A stretch of 64,000 nt of DNA from Chrysaora quinquecirrha (GCA_014526335.1 JACTAT010000151.1:62001-126000), one strand, 5' to 3'; positions 10,266-21,689 are shown, numbered from the stretch's first letter. Notes: generated by a model not told the origin, from the sequence alone. A program made the numbers and translations.

Positions 10266-12124
10266 TTGCGTTTTTCGTGCGTAAGCTGGACTGCATTTTG
10301 CATAAATAGCGAAGTACTTGATCTGTTAAACGTACAGGCATCGCAAGCAGCAAGATGGACTGGTCAACGGTCGAGGGGGGCAAGACAGCAGAAAAGAGTG
10401 CTGATTCTTCGGGAGTCGAAGGACAAGACGTATATTTGTCCTGTCAAGCATTGTGAGAAAAGAACATTTTTCAGCAAAAGAGGCTGCAGAAAGCATGTAG
10501 ACACGAAACACAGATGGTACTATTTCTTTGACGAGAAGGCTAGCGAGAGATTGATTGACCAAGCTTTGAAACAACAATCTACACATGCGAATTCAGAAAA
10601 TCGAGGAAACTTAAAGAAGCGTGCTGACACAACAAAAAGGCCACATTTTTCAATTACAAATGGTATCGGAAAGAAATACATTGAATGGTTGGGTGCTGTT
10701 TGTGGAGGGTGTATGACAGAGACACAGGCCAGTCAAAATGGGACAAGAGTGATGAAATTCTTGAAATTTTGCAGCGAGGACGATGAGGAGGAGCTTACTG
10801 AGGAGCATATTGATTACTGTATTGGTTCTGCGGGACTGATTTGCAATTTCATTGAACACATTGGAAAGGAATGGGGACTTGGCAGCTCTGCGCAGTTCGG
10901 ATATTTACAAGCTATTACAGATTTGATTGACTTTAGAAAGTCAAGCGGACTGTCAACTGTAGTTCTTGGAAACTTGGCCATCTCCAAGTCTACATCAACA
11001 GAGGAAAGAGAGCATTGGCTCGGCGAAAGATTTCCAGTGGTCAAAGAATTTATCGGTGGAAGTACTCGCTGCCAATAATCAATGGGCGACAATGGACGAA
11101 ATGGAAACAGTTGTACCGTATCATCTGTCGCGCTACAAGGACGTGCTATTAAGATGCAAGACCTACCCTTTGACGTCAGTTACTGCAGCAGAATTGACTT
11201 TCGCAACTCGTTTCGTTTCTGTTTATCTCTTCACGAGAGTAAAAGGATCTCGGCCGATGACGTATCAATACTTGACACTTGGTATGTTTGAAAAGTCGAA
11301 AGAAAGCGATGACTTCGTGGATCAAACCGAATTTAAAACTGCCCAGCAATACACATTTGACTCGTTGACTCGTTGATTTCAAACAAGTACGCGAATAGTG
11401 GATGATTATATTGTGAACATTAGACCTCTGTTGAACCCGACATGCGAATATGTTCTCGTCACACGAAGTGGCACTCAGTTTCAGAAACTGAGTAATCATA
11501 TGTCAGAGCTCGTCTTTCAAGCTATCGGGAAATATGTTCACCCAACAAGATATCGACAAATAGTGGAGACCGAAAGTTCACAAGTGCTGTCGTCCGAGGA
11601 GCAAAAATCGATTAGCCTGGATCAGAAACACAGCTCGCAAGTAGCAGGAACGTATTACTAGAAACGAAGCTCTCGTGAAATTGCTGAGAGTGGAAAACTG
11701 GCGATGGAAAAACTTCGGAACAACGAAGTGGACAAGATGGTGAAACGAGTTGTATTTTCCAGCGAAAGTGAAATTTCGGACACTGACAATACGAAAACCG
11801 ATGGCGAAGACGGTAATTCAGTTCCTAAGACAATCTCAGAAGAAATACAACCACTGAATTCTCTACCTGATCCAGAGGACAAAAGTGATGTCATAGTGCC
11901 AGTTTTTCAACCACCTGTGAGGAAAGCAAGTCAAGTAAAAATTAAGTCAATTGTCAGTGCAAGGGTTCCTTTCACGAAGGAAGAAGATTATTTCTTAAAA
12001 AAGGGTTGAAGATATACGGATTTGGCAAATGGACAAGCATGCTGCGAGACCCGAGGTTCACGTTTCACGAAAAAAGAACTGCAGATTCCCTCAAAAAACG
12101 TGCAGAACTTTTATCTCGCAAATA
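10266..12124 (+). pseudogene. C2H2 zinc finger / tyrosine-recombinase-like / Myb-domain protein gene (Crypton-like), frameshifted
   Basis: The first frame (10266-about 11045) has a C2H2 finger, CPVKHCEKRTFF...HVDTKH, at roughly residues 57-79, then a region resembling the N-terminal core-binding part of YR proteins of animal transposons. The frame changes near 11040. The second frame (about 11040-12003) contains the family blocks MTYQYLTLGMF, DDYIVNIRP, EYVLVTRSGTQF, FQAIGKYVHPTRYRQ, ETESS and DQKHSSQVA, which I take as the catalytic C-terminal region by recollection of the family; the RHRY residues were not individually verified. There are stops at 11374 (beside an 8-bp tandem duplication TGACTCGT) and 11659. 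After a 1-base loss in an A-run (about 11998) the last exon encodes a Myb/SANT domain: FTKEEDYFLKKG then KIYGFGKWTSMLRD and TADSLKKRA, stop at 12122. It sits opposite a helicase gene with a repeat array between them. Confidence 0.6.
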
Positions 12125-12189
12125 AACATTGCATAGAGCTTAAAATTTATTTCCTTTATTCTTATTTAAATTGTTTTTCAAGATTTTGT

Positions 12190-13430
12190 AAAAAAACTTT
12201 TACCTTTCTAGAGCATGATGAGAAATAATGAATAAGGATGAGCTAGGCGAAATAACACTGAGCAGCAGTGAATAAGATGATTTGATTTCGAGGCTAGCCT
12301 CAATTTCAAGAACTGTTATTCATCGTTGTTCACTGTTATTCCGCGTAACTCACTGTTGCTCATTATTGCTCACTACCTCTCAGAAGAAAACTTGTTTTGA
12401 TTGCAATATCTACCAGTTAGGATTTATTATCATGATAATGATGATTGTCAATGTAAACATGACCGTTGTTGTTGTTTGATGATGTAATGACGTTGCTGTT
12501 GCACACACTTGAACTTTAATGATATAATATGTGTAGAAAAGTTTTACCTTTCTAGAGCATGATGAGAAATAATGAATAAGGATGAGCTACGCGTAATAAC
12601 GCTGAGCAGCAGTGAATAAGATGATTTGATTTCGAGGCTAGCCTCAATTTCAAGAACTGTTATTCATCGTTGTTCACTGCTATTTCGTAACTCATTGTTG
12701 CTCATCATTGCTCACTACCCATAAGATGGAAACTTGTTTTGAGTTTGAAATTGTTCAATGCGAATATTAATTATGATGATAATGATGACGATGTTGTTGT
12801 AGCAGTTAGATGATGTAATGCTGTTGCTGTTGCACACACGTGAACTTTAGTGTTGGCAGAAAACTTTTACTTTTCTAGAGTATGCTGAGTAATAATGAAT
12901 AACAGTGAGCTACGCGTTATAGCTATGAGCAGTGGTGAATAAGATGATTTGCATTCGAGGCTAGCCTCAATTTCAAGAACTGTTATTCATCGTTGTTCAC
13001 TGCTATTTCGCGTAACTCATTGTTGCTCATCATTGCTCACTACCCATAAAATGGAAACTTGTTTTGAGTTTGAAATTGTTCAATGCGAATATTAATTATG
13101 ATGATAATGATGATGATGTTGTTGTAGCAGTTAGATGATGTAATGCTGTTGCTGTTGCACACACGTGAACTTTAGTGTTGGCAGAAAACTTTTACTTTTC
13201 TAGAGTATGCTGAGTAATAATGAATAACAGTGAGCTACGCGTTATAGCTATGAGCAGTGGTGAATAAGATGATTTGCATTCGAGGCTAGCCTCAATTTCA
13301 AGAATTGTTATTCATCGTTGTTCACTGCTATTTCGCAGTAACTCATTGTTGCTCATCATTGCTCACTACCCATAAGATGAAAACTTGGGTTGAGGTCAAA
13401 ATTAATGAGTTAGGTATATTTAGTTATGAT
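12190..13430. repeat. Four-unit tandem array (about 325-343 bp) with palindromic cores
   Basis: The 12-base perfect palindrome GAGGCTAGCCTC recurs near 12290, 12633, 12957 and 13282, giving periods of about 343, 324 and 325 bp. Around each centre lies a long imperfect inverted repeat built of short variants of GTGAATAA/GTGAGCAA on one side and TTATTCAC/TTGCTCAC on the other, about 100 bp per arm. The inter-palindrome part is a conserved AT/TG-rich stretch (ATGATGATGATG, GTTGTTG, CACACACGTG). It lies exactly between the 3' ends of the recombinase and helicase genes. Confidence 0.85.
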
Positions 13431-13733
13431 GACGTTCTTCTGTTACCATGGTTCCTCGATACCATGGTTTCCTTCTGTTACCATGGTTGTTGTAGGATTA
13501 TGTAATGTTGTTGCAGTTACCGGAGCAGCGACTAAGAAAGAAGTTTTATTTGAAGCCGTTTGTTATTTTTATTAATTGTTTCTGAAGTGTATTTTTACTA
13601 AGTAGCTTATTTGATGAAATTGAAACATCATTAACACTAATTGGAGAACTCAAAATTCGAGAAGTAATTAACACAAATTAAGTAACAAAAATTTGAAAAC
13701 AAAAACGTTATTTAACATAAGACATTTAATTGT
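13431..13733. other. AT-rich spacer with three TACCATGGT palindromes
   Basis: Follows the palindromic array. TACCATGGT occurs three times between about 13445 and 13490. The rest is AT-rich with no coding signal, up to the 3' end of the minus-strand helicase gene. Confidence 0.5.
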
Positions 13734-16514
13734 TCAAACTTCATTCGATTCTTCTTCAGACGTCGACGTAGCGATCTTCCTGACCTTTGATTGTCGAGGA
13801 ACAGTCATCATATTTGGTCTTCTCTTTTCTTTACTGGAAGGTTGCTTTGAGATGATGTTGTTTTCCTCCATACTTTCATCTTCATCAGAGGATTCCCTCG
13901 GTGTGTTACTGATGTAGGACTTTCGGTTGCCCTCGAATTTTTTCTTCATTTGTTCTTCCCACTGCGAAAATCTTTCCTTAAACAATTCTAAGTCAAATTC
14001 AGGTCTTGGTGTGTCTTCAATCAATAGCCAGGCATCGTACATGGAGTCAGGTTTATACCAATGATTTCTTCTTCTTCTATCGAACCTCTCTAAATCATCT
14101 TCTGTTGGATTCAGTTCCTCCCAGCAACGTGTTGACATTGTTGTCCAGAAGACAGCTTTGTGGTATGCGTAATCATTAATGTCTCCGCTGGCAATGTAGC
14201 TTTCACTTTCAGCTCGCATCCAGTCATCAGAGGTTTTGTCTTCTCGACCGTTTCAGTTGGCACCATGCCCGTTGGTGGCTTGACGGCACTAGCGACAATG
14301 GCATCAAAGTCTTGGGAAAATTCAAGGTGCTCGATATCTTTGACGTCTATTAACTGTGCAGCACTTTGTTCCGTGAAGTCATTGTACAGTGCTCCTTGAT
14401 CTTCGGTTTCACACTGTGCTGACGGATCTTCGTCTGACCAAAGCGGTGTTTCTTTGAGACGCTCAGCTGGCCAATGGAAACATTGCATGCAGTGTTTACG
14501 TAACCAGTTGGTAGCGTACGGATTTTTGACCGGCAGAGATTTTGTTTCGAAAACCATTCTTCTTGAGCGAATGGCTTCTTCATCTACTTCGCTGAATGTT
14601 GGAATTTCGTTGCAGGTAATGTAAATTCCTGATCGATAGACCACTCTCACCGCTTCTTTGTGTTTCTGTGGGATTGCGACGTATCCACCCTGCAGGATTC
14701 TCTTGGCATCATCTGCTGTCAAGGCATCTGGAGGCCATTCATTGACAAAAAGGCACTCCGTTTCTGATGTGAGCATGCTGGCTGAAAAATGTCGATCTCT
14801 CGTGACTGAGGCCAGTTTGTCCTGTGAAATTATACCCTCATAAGGGGCAAACCAACTTGTCTTGCCAGAGTCTGGGTCTCCAACGCAACACAACTTCTTT
14901 GTTTTCTGGGGAAACTGATCTTTCAGTGCAAGCTGATACCATTTTTGCAAAAACCGAACTAACTGGTCGTCTTTTGGCAGGCTGTTGCGCAGACTATTCA
15001 CAAACAAGCTGGGATATGGTACAGCATCTTCTTTAAATGTGTAGCTCACATAGGCTCTTGGAGAGATGACACCAATTTTTTCGTCTGCAATTATGTTTGG
15101 GTAAAAGGACTTCTTTGAGAAACTGAAACAGACACCATAAGGCTTCACCTCAACCAAGTCGTAGTCGATTTCGATCTGTCGTATGATTTTACAGCCCTTG
15201 AATGATAGGATACTGGCCACAGGATGCAATACAGAAGTGAGGGCGTTGGCCAGCTGGATGTTGCAGAGCAATGAATGCAGGAATTCCGTCACTGTAGAAG
15301 CTTTAATGAAAGCGTATTTTCCTGAAAAAGATAAATTTTTCAGATTGATTGAGCTCTCAATTCACATGATATTTAAGTCATCAAGTTAATTGAAGAGGAA
15401 TTTATAACGAATGCTAAACCGTTAACATACCATTGGGTAATTTTTTCTAAATATATCCTCGATGGAGGCGTGCATCTAATCTTTCCATTGCTCGTTTTAC
15501 GACATCTATTGCAATGCAGATTTTATCGCTCGGCTTTGCTTGCAGTTGCTGCGAGAAAGACGCATCTGATGTTGATGTTGATGACTGTGCATCGTCGGCC
15601 GTTGTCCTCTTGTCCACAAGATCGTACTCGAAATTGGTGTACTTGATTTGATTGAGAGCTTTTATGAATGCTTCTCCAAATTCTCTTTTGCATTTTTCAG
15701 TTATAGTTATTCGTACTGGCTTGAATCCGAACTCTGCAGTTGGTTGAACCTAGAATAAATTGGAAGGGTTTACATCTGTATAAATAATCTGAGTTGATTA
15801 AAAGTGAGAATTAATGCTGATTTTTCTAAACACATAGATCATAAGTATTACCTCACAATTCGGGACTCGCAGTCCAGTTGAAACATGAATGTACGATGAT
15901 GTGTACTGTTGCGCTCCATCTTTGGCTAGCTGTTCGGCGTAATACGACTTGTGGTCTTTCAAGGCTTGACATAACGTCGCTGTGTAGTAACTTGCCGTGT
16001 TTTCTCGTTGTTGAGCTTGTATCAGTCGACAGTTCTGAATCTCCAGTCCGGATGTCAGCATGACTTGAATCACTTTCTTCTCCATATCCTTTAGGCTGTG
16101 CTGTGGTACATCGACAACAATCCAAAAACTTATTCCCGGCTTGATTTCTGAGTCATCACTGTCCGATTTATCTGAATAGTTTCCAACATTTTCTTCATTG
16201 TCATCTTGATTTTCCTGCCTCGCCGTCTTCTCGGTAGCCCCTCGTGTGTTACTTTTTCCTGCTTTTACCTCTATGCCTGTTATGCATGTCCAGACGATCA
16301 ACGTATCCGGCTGATTTCGCAATAGAATCTCTAGTTGTCTTCTCTTCATTGCAATAAGACATTTTGCGAGTTCTTCATCTTTTTTCCTGGCATTCCAAAG
16401 AGCTCTCACACTGATTAACGAATAAGACTTTGCCACAACAGGCACGACAAAATACTCCAGAGCCTGTGACAGAGTTTTCGACCCAAGACGTCTAGCTGGC
16501 CTCTGTGAAGCCAT
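13734..16514 (-). CDS. SF3-type (Rep-like) helicase protein, three exons plus a frameshifted C-terminus
   Basis: Exons: 15852-16514 (ATG at 16514, donor GTAATA), 15431-15749 (acceptor TTCTAG, donor GTATGT) and about 14111-15320 (acceptor TTTTTCAG), with the chain continuing in another frame to 13734. Exon 3 carries the helicase core: GDPDSGKTS (Walker A), ECLFVNEW (Walker B, with Asn where Asp is usual), KRILQGGYVAIPQKHK, YITCNEIP (motif C ending in Asn) and RSRRMVF (arginine-finger region). This order is that of superfamily 3 helicases of parvovirus/papillomavirus-like Rep proteins. Exon 1 encodes an N-terminal region with an acidic Ser/Asp linker and a possible origin-binding part that I do not recognise. 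The tail (DDLERFDRRRRNHWY, KKRKAT-like basic residues) is charged. There is an in-frame TAG just before the second donor and a +/-1 shift near 14230. The gene converges on the recombinase gene across the palindromic array. Intron content argues for a eukaryotic element rather than recent virus DNA. Confidence 0.65.
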
Positions 16515-16621
16515 TTACCTATTTAAACTCTATATGTTTTTACCTATTTACACTTAATACACCAACCTTTAAACTACATTAACTCCTTTGCTTCTTGTAT
16601 GAATCGATGAACATTTACCTG

Positions 16622-16622
16622 G

Positions 16623-16662
<40 letters not shown>
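16622..16662. repeat. (TA)n microsatellite
   Basis: Two TA runs separated by GTA, between the helicase gene start and the SWIM exon. Confidence 0.9.
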
Positions 16663-16863
16663 GAGCTGAATGGAAGTAAGATCACTAGGAAAGATTTCTC
16701 CACAAGTGCCATACCAAAATAGATGGAATTGGAACCTGGACGATTAGAGAGCGAAATACCATTTTCATTGACCTCATGTATGCATGTGATCATTTGCTCA
16801 ATGTATGCAAGTATGTAAATGACATTTTTAACAATTTGTTCATCATATTCTTTTGAATTTCAG

Positions 16864-18172
16864 GTACAAGGAACTTAACATCAAATGCAGTCAAGAATAC
16901 AAAAGGTATAACAAGTGTGTTCCTGAGTATCTGCAAAAAAGACCTAAGAGTTTGGTGATGCATATCATGAAGGGGATTGACTCTGCTGCCAGTCTGAGGA
17001 ACATCAAAAAATTGTCACCAAGACTGTTTACAGTTTTCCGTGGGCCAGAAAAATATCAGGTATGGCTTGGCTCAGAAACCTCTCTTCCATCATGCGGATG
17101 TACAGATTACTTCCTTGTGTAAGAAACTTCCTTGTAAGCATATCTGTGCAGTTGTGCAGCAAGAAGACCTTGGTTGGGAGTCATTGGGTTCAAGCTTTGG
17201 CAATCACCCACTTTTCACCTTGGATTCAGTTATTTTGCAATAACCAAGTGACAGTGTTGAGAAACCATTGAAGCAAACCAACGAGAAAGATACCAATCCA
17301 ACCAAGAGAGAAGACATGAATGATGGTTTCCCCGATGATCTGCCCAATGATATTCCTGATGATTCTTTTAATCTGCCTCCAGTGCAACTGTAAACAAGAA
17401 AGCGAAATGTAAGGAGGGAATGCATCAAAGTATTAACGAACTTACACGAAGAACTCTATGTGGTAAAGGATCGTGCTGTTTTGTGCACAGCTCTTGATAA
17501 AATTAAAGGAATTTTGGTTTACAACAGGAAACAGACCCCCAAAGAAAATAACCTGCGTCTCAAAGACAAATCTCTGTCACCAACGAAATCACTGCTGAAA
17601 TCCAAATACCGATATCAAAGGTTCTCATCTCAGCAGCTGCCTAAAAAAAGAAAAAGAGCTGGTTTCAGAAACGGGTGGGGACAGCAGCATAGCAAAGGAA
17701 GATGAAATTGAATATTTTTGACTACGAGCAAAAAACGCTTACCAGTGGAATGAAACTTGGAAGTCAGAAACAGCATGAAGTTATTAGTGTAGACAACTAC
17801 CAAGATCTAAATCTTCAAGATGATGTTTGGGTTACAATTGACAAAGTCAGTTTGTAATTCAGTGACCAAGAAATTTTATCAAATAAGCTTGAGTGGCTGA
17901 CAGATAATCACATAGATGCTGCCCAGTGTCTTATTCAACAGCATTGTCCAGACATTGGTGGCTTCAATTCGATAACAGCCATGACAGATTACAAGAAGAT
18001 ACCAGTAGCTCAAGAAATTCAGCAAGTAATTCAGTGTCACAACATCGGATCACACTGGGTCACATCAGCTACCACATCTGGAAACATAGTTGTGTACGAG
18101 AGTATGTCCACAGTGCTCAATTATACGATACCGCACCTGCAAGCAGAGAACTGCTTCATGCCAGTCTTCTGA
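16864..18172 (+). pseudogene. MULE-type transposase gene, 3' part: SWIM zinc finger and Ulp1-like protease remnant
   Basis: After the acceptor AATTTCAG (16856-16863) the frame reads RYKELNIKCSQEYKRY and KRPKSLVMHIMKGI, a pre-SWIM block that continues the exon ending at 6928. The SWIM signature follows as SCGCTDYF and, after a frameshift, LPCKHICAVV (CxC...CxH), then WESLGSSFGNHPLF. A poorly conserved acidic/basic linker (FPDDLPNDIPDD; KKRKRAG) spans about 17270-17700. At about 17870-18150 a Ulp/SENP-type C48 peptidase region is seen: LTDNHIDAAQCLIQ, then GSHWVTSATTSGNIVVYESM with the catalytic His. The usual Asp is Glu here (VYES instead of VYDS), and the Cys part is missing because minus-strand DUF6589 DNA begins at about 18240. 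MULE elements with Ulp proteases are known; this copy is broken. Confidence 0.6.
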
Positions 18173-18234
18173 TTATAAGGTTAAGCCTTGCAAAGTTTTT
18201 CTTTTGTTGGAGCATCTCCTTGCATGTGTTGTGC

Positions 18235-18900
18235 ATGTATTCCACATTTTATTGTTAATCCATCACCTCCACAAGTATTCGGCCAATAACTCCATCTTTT
18301 AGGAGACAGTACTCCTGGTAGTGTTTAATGATAGCAATCATATCTTCAGTGACGATTTTGTTTTTCTGCATTATGCCAATTGGAACCTGTGGGGAGAAAT
18401 TATTGTATTTGAATACCAAATAGCAAAGTAAAGAAAGGTATTTTATTCGCATCTAAGATGAAATTTCCAATATTTGATTCCATTGCCATCTGCTCCATAT
18501 AAGGATGTTTGTACTCTTCAACTACGAAGCTGCCACAGTTATTTTTAACATATTGCATTTGCTTGCACAAGATGGACTTGACTAAATGTGCAAGAAATTT
18601 CTGTAGCTCTTGACATTCTTTTTTGAGAGTATCCATACATCAGGTCTTGCAGTTTCCAATGAATATTTTTTACCTATGTCTGGAAGATGCTCTACGTTCA
18701 CTCTGTCTCTTACTGCCATCACTTGCACCATATGGTGTCTTTGATTAACATTGTCCGTTGATTTGTACCTTGCTTTTGTTAGCAAATTGAGATTATCAAA
18801 TATAGTTTGGTATCCTGCCTCTAGCGAATATTTTGTTGTTTCTTCTCCTCTCTGTCATGAAAAAATGTTACATGAACATTGTAGCTCGTTTTTAAACAGC
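18235..18900 (-). pseudogene. DUF6589-like gene fragment
   Basis: Read on the minus strand: YQTIFDNLN-type entry near 18805, LLTKARYKSTDNVNQRHHMVQ, MAVRDRVNVEHLPD, then after a shift MQYVKNNCGSFV, and finally VPIGIMQKNKIVTEDMI and IIKHYQEY. This is the same segment order as the family member at 1-1897 (DNCHLN...IPLGVLKK...IIDIIQYAH) but clearly divergent in sequence, so it is a separate copy, not a local duplicate. Frame changes near 18600 and 18450; both gene ends are missing. Confidence 0.55.
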
Positions 18901-18954
18901 TGTACTTCTTATGAGAAATGAGATTTCCCTCCCTTGACGGCAGTTACATTCGTT

Positions 18955-19870
18955 TCTAAGGGAAACGATTTCCGCCATAGTTATCAAAAAATTGGATATC
19001 TGTAATCATTTCTCCAAAAAGATGTTCTGTTTGTTGCTCTGACTGCAACAGTCACAGAGAAAATCAATGTTGATGTTTGCAGTAGTCTGTAGATGAGAAA
19101 TCCTCGCATAATATATTTGCCGTGTGACAGGGCAAACATTAACTACGAGGTTTGCAGTTGCAAACCAGATGATTCATGGTACTTGAATCAGGTTGTTTGT
19201 GCTTTGAGAAATCTGAAAAGGCAGACATTAAAGATGATCATTACTGTCGCAATGTTAGCACCGTATCTTCTGTTTTCCAGGAACTTAGCATTTCACTTGG
19301 TTAGCACCAGTTTCTTGATCGTCTTGTTTCTTTTGAAAATCAAATGTTTGCAATATTTCATCAATTAACAGATGAAGTAATTAAAACGCATGTGTTTCAA
19401 GAATTAAAAACGCCAGATTCCGTCATCAGAGTCCGTATTTCAATGACTTCCTTTGAAATGGGGCTTGACTTCCTGGATGTTTCTCCTGTGGTAAACTTTG
19501 GTATTTCTCAAAGTCTGGAATTTTTCACAACAGAGGGGCAGGGGAGGTAGAAGTATTGAGCAATCATTCTCATTGGTTTTATACCATGGTTTCATGGGGA
19601 ATGGCACAACAACAAAGGAAAAAGAAGACTTCGCTAAATCATCTTCCATATGCAAAAGGAAAATTGTTAAAGAACATTTCCAGATTTAATTTAACGAAGA
19701 GAAAGAACTTATGGACAACCAAACATCTATGTCCCCATGTTGTTGTTGCTGTTGCGATATTTGCATAAATAGCTGTGAATGTGGGGACTGCTTATCCTTA
19801 CCCTAGAATCTCTCGATCAATGAAGATAATTATGAAATTGAAGCTTTAGTCAATCTTTTTACAGATTAGG
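18955..19870 (+). pseudogene. RecQ-like helicase fragment, strongly decayed
   Basis: Begins inside the helicase core with GNDFRHSYQKIGYL and VLFVALTATVTEKINVDV (motif III, ALTATxT), followed by NPRIIYLPCDRANINYEV. The second RecA lobe is recognisable as HQLTDEVIKTHVFQEL, SVIRVRISMTSFEMGLD (cf. ATxAFGMGID), VVNFGISQSLEFF and GRGGRS (degenerate GRAGRDG). A zinc-binding C-terminal cluster follows at about 19735-19790: CCCDIC...CECGDC. Key residues are lost (TSFEMG, GRGG) and there are several stops. It differs from the RecQ-like gene in the duplicated unit. Confidence 0.6.
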
Positions 19871-21689
19871 TATTACCTTTCGATAAAATAGAAATGCTCG
19901 TAAACTGCCTAGAACAATACAAAATAGAAGTTTACCAAGTGGAAAATAAATCATCTCCTGCGTCAAATAAGAACTGGGGAGATTTGGTAGCTCAGATCAC
20001 AACCTCGTACCCAGGGTAAATAGGACCTATACGTGAACACCGCGCTGCCCCATTTGACCCTGGAACTGGTTTTGATGTTCTGCATTCTGATTGGTTAAGA
20101 ACAAACAATAGAATTTGGTTGTCCGCATACATTAGAAATGGCAAAACAAAACTGCTGCGGCCCGGGGCTTTTCCACTCCTACCCGACAAAAAAACACCTA
20201 AAGTTTGCTTTGAACTGAACTGGAATAGAAACAATGTACAGAAAATGAAAGATAATGGGCGAATTAGTTTAACTACTCCACGAAGAAATTACAGAAAGCT
20301 TGTAGCAGTACTTTAACTTGCTTTCCCGCAGTAAAATTTTGAGCAAGCAAGGAAAGGTAAAGATAAAGAAAAAAAATTTTCAAGAAGCCAAAGTGAACTA
20401 AAACAGTAAAATTTTGAATTTAGAAAAAAGCATTGTTTACCGTTTTGGCTAGAACTTTTTGTCATCAAGTCAGTTTTTGCAAGATTTGTTGAACACAATT
20501 TCAAAGTGGAGAAATCTCATTCATGCAATAGCAAAGCCAAACTTCTTTGCAGCAAATATGAATATGATTCAAGATTCAACTTATAAATCTTTAAAAAATC
20601 TACAGGCTTTGAATAAACTGATCTCATCTGAAATACTTGAATAGTTGTAAAAGAGGAAAGCACTGAAGAGCTACCTATTGAAGAGGATATGCCTAACAAG
20701 AAAATGAGTGCATTAAGGGCATGATAAGGGCCTGTTATGCCTCGAGTTGGACATCAAAGTAAGATTGCCGTGAATTGAAAAACTACCCTTTATACCTTCA
20801 GAATGCAAGAAAAGGTTGTTGGAGAAACAAGAGCAATGTGGATTTCGGGTCCATGGGTTTGAATTTCTCATGGAGTCACAAAATGTTGATTAAGTAAAAT
20901 TTACTTCATCTATTTTATTCCATTTTTAGTCTGTACATGGGTATGGAAGGTGTTTTCCAGGGGGGAGTTGCCCTACAACCCCCTGGATTTCCAGGGGAAG
21001 CCTTACCCTCAAACTGGTATTTCTAGGGGGTTATATTACTCCAATTGTTTACTTCTTGGGGGGTCTCGGCACCAAGTTCTCTTTTATTTCTAGGAGGGGG
21101 GGGGTAGATAAGCTTGTACACTTTGAAATAAAAGCCACTCCTAGACTCCTAGGTGCCTCATTGTTGTGGCTCGGGAGTTTAAGCAAAACGGGGGTATGGT
21201 ATGAAGGAAGATTATGATTTCAAATTTCATTTTGTAAAAACAAAAAAATTGATGTCTTTCCTGACAAACTCTAAAAACTATTCCAATTTTAATTTCGAAA
21301 AGTCATAGTTTCCAAAAATTGATTCAGTTCCAAGGAGTTGCGACAAAAAATACTTGCAGGGGTACTTTTACTCTTGTTTTGCAGAGGTTGGAATATTATT
21401 TCTTGTAAATCTGAAGTCTGATGGCAAGACATCGCTGATCTCCTCAGATGCTTACATTCGGAGTTTTTCCAACAGCTTGTCGCATATGTCATGGTCACTT
21501 ATTACAAACCCAAGATAGGTACCATCGGTAACAGAAAATATGATTTGGACCAATGATGAAACCTTTGAAAAGCAAATAAGAATTTTTTTATACCTCAATT
21601 TGAAAAATATTAGGGGTTTCTCAGCGACTTCACGAGAAAGGGCTGTAAACAAAATATAATGTATTCATAATTCATCTGAACATGGAAGG
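19871..21689. other. Unassigned DNA with short open frames and a G-rich stretch
   Basis: Short coding-like pieces at 20100-20320 (+), 20459-20725 (+) and 21289-21652 (-) have no motif I know. 20945-21110 has runs of G and C (GGGGGG, CCCCCTGG/CCAGGGG) able to form hairpins. ACCTCGTACCCAGGGT at about 20002 resembles a phrase often seen in dispersed cnidarian repeats, but that is recollection only. Confidence 0.3.

Noticed and set aside
20940..21110. G-runs as a possible G-quadruplex regulatory site
   Set aside because: Runs alternate with C-runs and look like part of an old hairpin-rich repeat; no gene nearby to regulate.
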